DNA of 64,000 bases, from contig OX637393.1 in NCBI GenBank assembly GCA_951799425.1, positions 2,114,501 to 2,178,500 on the forward strand, in the 5' to 3' direction. Below, piece after piece: positions 54,568 to 64,000 of the stretch; the stretch's first letter is position 1; the number at the start of each line of letters is the position of its first letter. Source of the stretch: Ilex aquifolium. Taxonomy: Eukaryota; Streptophyta; Magnoliopsida; Aquifoliales; Aquifoliaceae. The notes under the pieces were generated by a model. The model searched no databases and was not told where the DNA came from. It worked only from the letters and a program-made list of their open reading frames with translations. The position numbers and the translations under genes are program-made.

Positions 54568-54762
54568 TCATAAGTTCTGATGTTCATTGTTCCTCTGTTG
54601 AGCTTTCCAGTCTTCTAATGCTCGTAAACAGATTAAGTCTTCTTCGATTTCTTCTAACAGATCCTCCAATTCTATCATATCTAGAAAGCCATTCTCGAAA
54701 CGCTCCCGACGTGCACGTTGTGCCATTTGACGTTTTGTTAAAACATTATCGTCGATTGCCAT
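54568..54762 (-). CDS. Small ORF inside H3, unknown
   Basis: 64 codons, charged: a KRQMAQRARRERFENG basic stretch followed by an acidic Glu/Asp-rich helix. It runs in the Helitron's own direction. It could be a remnant of a Helitron-encoded protein or of a captured gene. I do not recognise it with confidence, and its expression is unproven. Confidence 0.3.
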   Translation of the reverse strand: MAIDDNVLTKRQMAQRARRERFENGFLDMIELEDLLEEIEEDLICLRALEDWKAQQRNNEHQNL

Positions 54763-55004
54763 TGCGTTCGACTTTTTTTTTTCCCTCTATAATACAATAA
54801 ACATGAGATCATAAGAATTTCAATCTATATACATAGTTACAGCTTCATTCAAAAATATCACAAGGAAGTACAGTTTTCACTTTCTTTGGCACAAAAATAT
54901 GCAAGTTACCTTTTTTTTTTTTTTTGCTGCATTGTTTGGTTTTGAAATAGATACAACTCATTTGGTGTTTGTTATAGTTTTTGGTTTTAGTTTGGTTTAT
55001 TACA

Positions 55005-55845
55005 GAGATTTTGATTTAAATTATTGATAAACTAAATAATGTTTAAGATATTTATGAATTAAATATTTTTTAAATTATTTATGAACTAAATAAAGTTTAA
55101 ATTATTTATGAACTAAATAAAATTTAAATTATTTATGAACTAAATAAAGTTTAAATTATTTATGAACTATAAATAAATTTTAAATTATTTATGAACTAAA
55201 TAAATTTTAAATTATTTATGAACTAAATAATGTTTTAATTATTTATGAACTAAATATTTTTTAAATTATTTATGAACTAAATAAAGTTTAAATTATTTAT
55301 GAACTAAATAAAGTTTAAATTATTTATGAACTAAATAAATTTTAAATTAGTTATGAACTAAAAAATGTTTAAATTATTTATGAAATAAATAATGTTTTAA
55401 TTATTTATGAACTAAATAATGTTTAAATTATTTATGAACTAAATATTTTTTAAATTATATTATGAACTAAATAAAGTTTAAATTATTTTTGAACTAAATA
55501 AAGTTTAAATTATTTATGAACTAAATAAAGTTTAAATTATTTATGAACTAAATAATGTTTTAATTATTTATGAACTAAATAATGTTTTAAACTATAAATA
55601 TTTTTAAATATTTTTTAAATTATTTATGAAGTAAGTAAAGTTTAAATTATTTATGAACTAAATAAAGTTTAAATTATTTATGAACTAAATAAATTTTAAA
55701 TTATTTATGAACTAAATAATGTTTTAATTATTTATGAACTAAATAATGTTTTAAACTATAAATATTTTTAAATATTTTTTAAATTATTTATGAAGTAAGT
55801 AAAGTTTAAATTATTTATGAACTTAATAATTTTTAAATAACCAAT
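55005..55845. repeat. 27-bp AT-rich minisatellite, array 1
   Basis: About 30 units of the type AAATTATTTATGAACTAAAT plus AAAGTTT, with AAAG/ATTT/AATG variants. A longer block including AAACTATAAATATTTTTAAA recurs at about 55585 and 55750, so there is a higher-order repeat. Confidence 0.92.
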
Positions 55846-56465
55846 CCAATAACAACAAATTATTTAATTGTAGATCACAGATTCTCAAATAAAACATAAC
55901 ATGGATTAACAAACTAAAATACAATATAGACCAACTACCAATGTTGGTAACATTTCAACATTGATGCAAGATGAAATTTTCAGAGGAATAAATATGCAGA
56001 GCATTTTATTTCAATATAATATCCATTTCTAGTTGGAAATTAAAGGCTAGGAAAATTAAGCATGAGAACATTTACCTGGTTCACGGCGATTAGTGTGGAC
56101 AACTATAATAGAAGTGAAGTCCTTCTTCTTTGCATATTCCACAATCTGCAGAAGCAACAGGATAAAGGCCTGAGTTGCATATCTAATGTCTTATATATCG
56201 TTATATACTCTAAAAAAATATAAGATTCTATCCAAAGCAAAATCGAACACTAATCATGTAATTTATAGACATCGTGCAATGCAGAATCGAGCACTAATCA
56301 TGCAATTTATACAACACGAATACGATAAAAAATTAGAAGATTTGAGTTTTCTTTTAGTCACTCGTTTAGTAAACAGATAGACCGACACTACACAATAAGT
56401 AAACGAATTAAGTATGAATGAAGCGAATCAAAAAAAATATGACACAACTCATTTATATATCGGTT

Positions 56466-56705
56466 ATAAATAATGTTTTAATTATTTTTGAACTAAATAA
56501 TGTTTTAATTATTTATGTACTAAATATTTTTTAAATTATATTATGAACTAAATAAAGTTTAAATTATTTTTGAACTAAATAAAGTTTAAATTATTTATGA
56601 ACTAAATAATTTTTTAATTATTTATGAACTAAATAAAGTTTAAATTATTTATGAACTAAATAAAGTTTAAATTATTTATGAACTAAATAATGTTTTAAAC
56701 TATAA
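56466..56705. repeat. 27-bp AT-rich minisatellite, array 2
   Basis: About 9 units of the same repeat as array 1, about 620 bp away. It is bounded on both sides by the same ACACAACTCATTTATATATC sequence, suggesting the array was inserted into or duplicated with it. Confidence 0.88.
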
Positions 56706-56967
56706 ATATGACACAACTCATTTATATATCGGTTATACACAACACAAATTCGATATGACACTATTCGTTGGATATGAATTAATAAACAAATCGAATATGG
56801 AATATTTTTTGACACAAATTTATTAAAATTCGATATGAACCCGTTTCGACCGACACAATTGATAGTCCCAAACACACTCACACCATTGTTATTGAGGCGT
56901 GCAGCCACGCACTTGGATCTGGCACCAAGAAAATCACCAAGAAACAGTACACCAATAAAACGGGTTC

Positions 56968-57523
56968 ATGACCAAGATTTTTTTGGCAATGAACATGACC
57001 ATGCAACAGTACACCACCACTCTCTGGCACCAAGAAAATCATGGCATGGCCAACAATATCTATGGCAACTCCTATAGTTCCCCTACTTCATCAATGGGAG
57101 TCCACACATACATGGCTTCTCTCTCAGTGAAACCAAGTTATGGAGCTTCAAATGAGGTCCTTCAGTGTTATGAGAGGGCTGATGAGGGTACTGATGTGCA
57201 TTTTCCATTTGTAGAAAACTCTAGTAACAGTGGGGGATGTGATAATAATAATGGTAAGGGCTCTGATTATAGTGATGGTTTGGAAGAAAACAATGTTGTG
57301 GTGGAACAAAGCAATACCAACAACAATGACTTCATCAACTTAAATGAAGAGAACCCACATGAGAATTCACTGATTGGGAAGGAAATGGATGGTCATGGGC
57401 AGGCAAAGCTTTGTTCTAGAGGGCATTGGAGACCTGCAGAGGACTCTTAAGCTTAGGGAACTTGTTGCCCTTTATGGCCCTCCAAACTGGAACCTTATAG
57501 CAGAGAAATTGGAAGGAAGATCA
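56968..57523 (+). pseudogene. R2R3-MYB exon 1 fragment captured by Helitron H3
   Basis: An open frame from 56968 runs through a Ser/Asn-rich N-terminal region into CSRGHWRPAEDS. After a 1-nt insertion near 57445-57448 the other frame continues KLRELVALYGPPNWNLIAEK and EGRS. This is the first MYB repeat and start of the second in the subgroup that includes MYB52/54/105/117 of Arabidopsis. The match stops at AGATCA followed by GTGTGT (57524), where such genes have their first intron, so exon 1 plus some intron was captured. The second repeat and recognition helix are missing. It lies antisense to the Helitron. No function as a transcription factor is expected. Confidence 0.85.
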
Positions 57524-58864
57524 GTGTGTTCTCTTTCACTGTGTGCGTTCTTTGAGGAATTTGGTCGAACATTTTGAATGCAACAACAACAAACAAACAT
57601 TTTGGTTGCACTGCCAAGTCTGCTATCATCAAGAACATACTCAATTCCAAGAAACTATCCAAGCCATACAACAGGATTCGAAGTACAAAAAATGAAGGCA
57701 ATCGAAAAATCAAAGATTAGTCCAATACCGTTCTAACATAACATGGACCCAGAACCCCAACTTAATTTATTCTTACTCGAAATGCTTTCTATCTAAAATG
57801 ACTAATACAAATATCACGTTCTATAATTCTACTGGCTGAAGCGCTTATAACTAAGATATGCATCCGAAGAACAGATCGGCACATGTTTGAAAAAGTATAG
57901 CTAAATCTTTTAAACAATTAAATTCACCAAAACTATATTGCTAGTTTAAAGGAAAATAATCCCTCCACTTCAAGGAAATACACAGAAAATGGTTGCTATC
58001 AAATCAAAATATGCTATGCCATATCCAAAAATGCATTGAAAACAAAAATCCTTTTATATTGAAAATTTCACCAAAATACAAAGAACAAAACCCAAACATA
58101 TATGAGTGCACTATCATAAGATCCAATCCAACCAAATGAACAAAACCCAATCCAACCAAATGAACAACTAAACATAGGACCAAAACTGTCAATCCAACCA
58201 AATGAACACCGGCACACAGGCGCACACACAAAAAAAAAACGCCAGAACACACACTGACACAAAAAACCCAAACACATGCACAGTTACAGAGAGAGAGAGA
58301 GAGAAAGGGAGAGAAGGGAAGAAACCCAGAAACACACATGAACACACACAAAAAAAAAAAAAAAAACCAAAACACACAATGGCACACACATAATGCTAAC
58401 ATAAACACACACATGCAAAAAAAAAAAGAGATCCACAGGGAGATACCTGGATTCCTTGCTGGCGGTGTTGCTGGAAGGTTACAGTGCATGTGTTTTGCAA
58501 GCGCAAAGTCACAGTGGCTGGCTGGGTGTCGGGTGAGGTAGAAAGAGATAAGGGAGAGAGTGAGAGAGGCGTGATATAGAGACAGAGGCGTGAGACTGTG
58601 AGAGAGAGAGGCGTGATAGAGAGAAAGCGGCGTGAGACTATGAGAGAGAGGGAGAGGCAGAACTGAGAGGGAGAGACGTGATAGGGCTCAGCTGGGCGGG
58701 AAAATTTTTTTTAGTAATCATCGTAGATCGTTAGATCATAATTTTTGAGGTGATCTGAACCGTCTTTTATGTTGGGATTACGTTGTCCGTTAGATTTGTC
58801 GAAAAACGATCTGGACCTCTCTTTGTCTTTTGGATTCAAACTTCGCTCTACTTTATTATATAGA

Positions 58865-61746
58865 CTAGCTAATGCCCGTGCCTGAAGGCACTGTGTGACA
58901 CAACAAAATCACCTGAATAAAAAATTAAATCCACAAAAATTAGCAAATGGGAAAAAAATTTAGTAACCAAAAAAGAAATCATAGAACCCACAAATACTAA
59001 TTGAGCTGAACTTAAATAACCATAATTGACTATCACGTCAATATTTTCAACCCTATTAAATCTGCACATAATAACTCAATACTCACGATCATCACACATA
59101 CACATTTCATCTTATAATATTACATAGAGGAGAATTATTTATAGCAATGCAACATCATTTCCTCCATGTAACAACAAAAAATTCTAGGCTTGATTAAACA
59201 TCAATTCTTACTCTTAAATAACTATAAAACCCATTAAGCTTGATTTAAAGTAGTCATAGTGGCAACTAAGCAACCAAATAATAACCAAAAACTCCTTAAA
59301 GGCATTTCGCAATCTAAAAACCCATCATTTTAAAATAGTTTTTGTGTCATTTGCTTTAATTAAAGAAATTGAAATCAATCAAGTCCCGCCATTTTTTCAA
59401 TAAATTTCGTCAAACTTTCCGATAAAAATAAAAACTCAAAAAAATCACAACCTGTCTACACAACTTATATATCTCATTGTATGTATCATTATCCAACACA
59501 GACCATTCCATAACCAATATTAAGAAAAAAATACTCAACCAAACTCAACGACAACACCAATTACTAAAGAACCAAAATGTAGAATTCCCCAAAATAGGTA
59601 GGCAAACAACCAAATCCCCAAAATAGGCAACCTTTTATCCAACTAATGTAGAAAACTAATTTTTTATAAACGCAAAATGTCAAGCAATTCCCAAAGAAAA
59701 CTACATATTTGACAAATATCATAACCAAAAATAATAATAAAATGAAACAATGCACAAAATTAACCCAAACATAACAATAGAGATATCAATGCATCCAAAC
59801 TTGAAGCTTAAACCCAAAGCATATTTTTCAACTCGAATGTGTCTTCCTCCAAGATTGTAATTTCATCATGGTTTTGGGGGTTAATGAGTAAAATTCCATG
59901 TATGGACAGTGAAGAATAAACAAACATAACCATAGAGATGATTAATGAGTAAAATCCGGTGATGGAAATGAATAATCAGAAAACGACATACATGCAGACA
60001 ATGAAACAACGATTAAATAAAAATTGAATAACATCCAAACAGCTAATTAGGCTAAGTAAGAGCATACAGATGTGTATGAGTGTAATCAATTAAGCACAAC
60101 CAGACAAAAAAATTAGAGTTAACAGACAGGCAAATCTGAATTTGGTGTTAACCAAAGAAATCAGGAATACCCAGATGATTTTTTTTTTTGATTAAAAATC
60201 AAAATCTCAGATGGATTGGAACATGAAAAAAATGGTTGAAGTTCAGAACCTCATGTAAAGTCTGCAAAGATGTACAAATTGGAAATGCATAGACAGCAAA
60301 CCTGAATATGATGTTTGATGATATTGAAACCCAAAAGCTCGGACCTGCAAACAAAAATTACAAACTAAACACTAAATAAACATCAAACTAACAATTCAAT
60401 CAGCAATCATTTGTTATGCACGGTTATCACAAAAATAATAAGAATAATAAGCATTGGGTTTAATGTACAAACATAGGAGCAAAAAAAAATCATAACTCAT
60501 AAGTAGCAGGAGATATTTGTTCGCTGAACATACACCAACGTACCAAACTATGGACAGTTATGAGAACTAAACAAATAGGAAAAAATAAGAGTACCCTGTG
60601 GATCTTCATCTTCATATAAGCACGAAATTAAATGTCCATAGTAGTACACACACACATAGACAGAGAACCCCTTTCTTAGTTTAAGGCAACACCAAATCAC
60701 ATATGTATGCTGAAATCTAAGACAACACAAAAATATAATTCATCAAACTCCCATTCCAAAATCACACAATCGTTATGAAAACCAAACCCTAATTAAGCAC
60801 TTGTAGATTTACGCGTATAGAAGAGAGGGGGCTAAGTCAAGGTCCTTTGGGACATTTTGTCGAACAGCTTATAGGCCGTAGTTGATAATGCCATTTTGAG
60901 AGAGAGAGAGATGATTGGGTTTGGGTGTGGGTGTGGGTGTGAGAAGAGAGAGGGGGAGAGAGAGATACCTGGAGAGCCTAGGAAGAAAGGCCTCGCTGAT
61001 GGCGTCTTCACTGGCTGACGTCGGTGTCGCTGGGAGTATGAAATGGGGGGGGGGGGGTGTTTGTGTGCTGTGTGTGTGTGTCTATTTGTGTGTGGCGACG
61101 TGTGTGATATGTGTGTGCGTGTGTTATATGTGGGATGTGATATCTGTGTGCTGGTGCGTGCGTTTGTGTTCTGGTGTGTGTGTGTGTGTGTGAGTCGTGA
61201 GACAGGGAGGGTGATGTGTGTGTCGTGAGAGAGAGTGGGGGGATACCTGGGTGACGACAGAGAAGCCATGGCAGAGCGAGCGGAGAGAGAGAGAAGGAGA
61301 AACGATGCCTGGTCTGGGAAGAAGGTCGCATGCCTGTGTGTTAGACAGAATGGGTGGCGTGTGGGTGTAGTTAAATTGGGCGGGATTTTATTTTTGTGTG
61401 GGATGTCTCGTGAGCCGTTGGATTAAGTTTGATGAATTTAGATGAAATCTAAACCATTTAATTTAAAATGAATTCAATCTAAGTTGTTATTGTGCTTTTT
61501 CAATTTTAAGATAGAGACGTATGAGAGATAGGAGTGTAGAGTCTTACAATGAGAGGCTTCTTTATGGGCAGGAAAAGAAATTCAGGATTAACTGTAGACC
61601 GTTAGATCAAAATTTTTGAGATAATCTGAACCGTTTTTTATATTGGGATTACGTTGTTCATTAGATGTATTTATGTTATGTTTCAAAACGATCTGGACTA
61701 CTCTTTGTCTTTTGGATTCAAACTTCGCTCTACTTTATTATATAGA
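58865..61746 (-). mobile_element. Helitron H4
   Basis: Minus strand: 5' TCTATATAATAAAGTAGAGC at 61746, preceded by A; 3' hairpin GTGCCTTCAGGCAC, CTAG at 58865-58868, followed immediately by the TC start of H3. About 140 bp inside its 5' end match H3 closely. Interior has GT- and GA-rich microsatellites (60900-61230) but no supported coding sequence. Confidence 0.8.
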
Positions 61747-62035
61747 TATTTGGAGGCCGGTCCCCCTATATGGACTTGTTTGGATTTAAGTCCGTCAATG
61801 AAACTTATTTGTTATGAAGTCCGTTTTTTGTCAATTTTACCATACTATCCCTTTCCTTTAAAAGTGAAATAAAACTAAAAATTAAAAACTCCTAAATCTT
61901 AGGAGTTTGACTAACATTAAAATTTTCTCTCTCTCATATATCTATATCCATATATTGGTTAAGAGTTTGACTAACATTAAAATTTTGCCTCTCTCTTATC
62001 TATCTATATCCATATATAGGTTAGATATATATATA
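61747..62035. repeat. Spacer with a 59-bp direct duplication
   Basis: A unit starting GAGTTTGACTAACATTAAAA occurs at 61904-61962 and again at 61963-62024. Otherwise nothing is seen. Confidence 0.75.
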
Positions 62036-64000
62036 CTAGTCATTACCCGTGCCTGAAGGCACTATATAACAAACAAAAAACTCTTACACAATTGTCCAAA
62101 TTCAAAAAGAATGGGCCAAAAATATTCATACCAATTCTTCTTTTAAAATGACTCAAAATATATCGCCGATCATATCCTCCATATTAATAGAACTGTCGTA
62201 AAAATATATACAACTCTTCAAAACAACACCATATATACAAATGCCTCCGAAAAAAAAACAAATATTAACATAATCCATTGAAATTTACAATCTTTAAGTA
62301 ATAAATAAAATTTTTCTCATTTATAAGACTCAATAATTTATCACATTTACCACCACTCAATCCAATAATAGAATATAATTATAAACTTAATCACCATATT
62401 TTCAATCCACCATATCTCCATTTAATATATATCTCAAGCAAAAAAAAAAAAATTTACTAACATAACACAATTAAATTCACAATCGTTAAGCGATAAATAA
62501 AATCAACCAAATCTTACTCATTTATAAAACTCATGAATTTATCACCACTATCACCATTCAACCCCAAATGGCACAACAAAATTATAAATTTAATTACCAA
62601 ATTTTCAATCCTTCACATATAAATATACACAGAAACATACTCTCACACATTTTTTTTTGACTACCAACAAACCTTCCTAATTAATAACTGATTTTATTAA
62701 AAATATAATAATTCAAGTTTTTATGATAAAATAATAATAAATTAATATCTAATTAAAAAATAAGGAAAAAAATACGGACTTCCTCTGAGTTTTGACAATA
62801 TTATGAAGACACCCCCTGATATTTTATAAATAACACAGAAATCCCCAAAATTTAAAATTTATTACACAGAGACCCCTTTGTCTCCCTTCCTTCAATATTG
62901 CTAACGTAAAGTGATGATTTTATCCCAAAAAAATTATTATTTTTATAATTGCCTTTCTCCAACTTGAGTACCCAAAAAAATTAAAAATTTAATAAAATAA
63001 AATAAGATTTGATTTAGTACCCAAAAAATTGATATAATTTAGTACCCCCAAAAAATTGATTGAATGAATTTTAATATTAATTTGATAACAATAAAAATTA
63101 ATTTGATATTAATTTGACAAAGTTGAATATAAATTGAACAAAATTAAATGTCAATTTCTGATAAAAATATATATTAATTTACAATTTAAGGTTCATTTCG
63201 TGTTTAATATTATTTGTTGTTGATTAAACCAACATGAAATTGACCTTAAATTCTAAATTTTTTTGTTGTATATAAACTTAAAAATTTGTATTTTAACCCA
63301 TATAATTTAAATACAGATTTTTTCATAGCATAGCGTATTCTCACTTACTATATAATTTAATTATTCTTTATTATTTTTACAATCAATTTCAATTTTGACT
63401 TCAACTTTGAATATTCGTAAAATTCAAGCAAAGTTAAGTTTAAACAAAAATATATACTTTATACTTGACAATCAAATTCAGCTAAATTCGAATTCTAATC
63501 ATAATCACGTCAAACCGATAATTGAGTAAATCGGTAAAAAATTTTAACACGAACACGAACCATTTAATAAATAGGTAATACGACACGACTCGTTTAACCC
63601 ATTTACAAAAAAATAAAAAAAAATATTATTTTAATAAATTTTTACACTCCATTTATTTGCTTTCAACTGTACTTTCCTCAATTGAAAGAATTACAGCCAA
63701 CAGCTCACGTGAAAATCACACCACAAAGGTTGGTTAAAATGAGAAGTTCACTACCCTTTTTATAGGCAAATGAAGTCTCCCCTCTCCACTCTTTGTCGAT
63801 GTGGGATTCAAAGAAAAGGGCCAAAAGGCAATTCAATGTCTCAAGGCTCAAAACTTCACTTTCTTACTATTGATATGCTTTTTTTTTTTTAAATGTTTTT
63901 TTTTTTTTTTTTTTTTTACTCATTCATTATTTTATATATATATAATTTATTATTATATTAAATTTATTTAAACGGGTTGACAGATCTCACCCGAATATGA
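62036..64000 (-). mobile_element. Helitron H5, 3' part (5' end not in window)
   Basis: CTAG at 62036-62039 (minus strand end, followed by T) with hairpin GTGCCTTCAGGCAC as in H2-H4. No TCTATATAATAAAG 5' end occurs before the window ends, so only the 3' end is certain. Positions 63540-64000 contain CGACACGACTCG and AACGGGTT motifs like the hAT-like MITE, probably another insertion running out of the window. Confidence 0.55.

Larger units (their letters stand above)
54071..58864 (-). mobile_element. Helitron H3, carrying a MYB exon and a minisatellite
   Basis: Minus strand: 5' TCTATATAATAAAGTAGAGC at 58864, 3' hairpin GTGCCTTCAGGCAC then GGGCAATGACTAG, CTAG at 54071-54074, followed by T. Size 4.8 kb, much longer than H1 or H2. 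The extra length includes two arrays of a 27-bp repeat and an R2R3-MYB gene fragment. No complete Rep/helicase was found, so it is non-autonomous. Confidence 0.8.

Noticed and set aside
54568-54762. Calling this ORF a Helitron Rep/helicase N-terminus
   Set aside because: The basic QRARRER stretch is suggestive only; no Rep or helicase motif is visible, so it is listed as unknown.
55005-55845. CRISPR-like array
   Set aside because: Repeats are directly adjacent without unique spacers and the genome is a plant; it is a minisatellite.
58004-58541. Overlapping frames with Cys/Phe-rich or Thr/His-rich composition
   Set aside because: Translation of CA/GA-rich simple sequence inside H3; no conserved motif.
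60832-61331. Long minus-strand frames rich in His, Thr and Pro
   Set aside because: Produced by the GT microsatellite region of H4; no start context or domain support.

Overview
The window is nuclear DNA from a flowering plant, most likely a eudicot. It is AT-rich, its genes carry introns, it is dense in LTR retrotransposons, Helitrons and MITE-like elements, and all of its real genes belong to one plant receptor-kinase family. I cannot name the species from the sequence.

Positions 1-48,760 hold a tandem cluster of G-type lectin S-domain receptor-like kinases (S-RLKs), all on the minus strand. Copy A (1-313) is the 5' end of a gene cut by the window edge. Copy B (6427-9889) is full length but has a TGA in the kinase domain. 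Copy C (11765-11897) is a scrap of exon 1 fused to an inverted 3'-flanking repeat. Copy D (34789-38253) is intact, 831 residues from 7 exons. Copy E (41186-43178) lacks almost all of exon 1 and has a stop and a lost splice donor. Copy F (44241-47684) is intact, 823 residues. The encoded proteins have a signal peptide, B-lectin, S-locus-glycoprotein/EGF and PAN domains, one membrane span and an RD-type Ser/Thr kinase, so they should act as plasma-membrane receptors.

The cluster grew by segmental duplication. The interval 1 to about 10,590 (A + B) is paralogous to about 11,765-39,060 (C + D). Comparing the two blocks gives natural empty sites for later insertions in block 2: a hAT-like MITE (12086-12749), about 6.1 kb inside a Helitron (13336-19427), a defective Ty1-copia element (21531-25715) and a solo LTR with 5-bp target duplication (26181-28322). 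A second solo LTR with its own target duplication (30304-32930) lies in sequence that block 1 lacks. Block 1 has its own fold-back insertion (2800-2976). A degenerate chlorophyll a/b-binding-protein fragment is present in both blocks.

Positions 48,962-64,000 hold no intact gene. They are a head-to-tail chain of Helitrons of one family, all minus strand: 48962-51017, 51018-53218, 54071-58864, 58865-61746 and one starting at 62036. Three pairs of ends are involved, two of them directly abutting. The 4.8-kb member carries exon 1 of an R2R3-MYB gene with a 1-nt frameshift and two arrays of a 27-bp AT-rich repeat. No Helitron helicase is visible, so these look non-autonomous. The most interesting points are the Helitron chain with its captured MYB exon, and the three matched S-RLK states (intact, nonsense, decayed) side by side.
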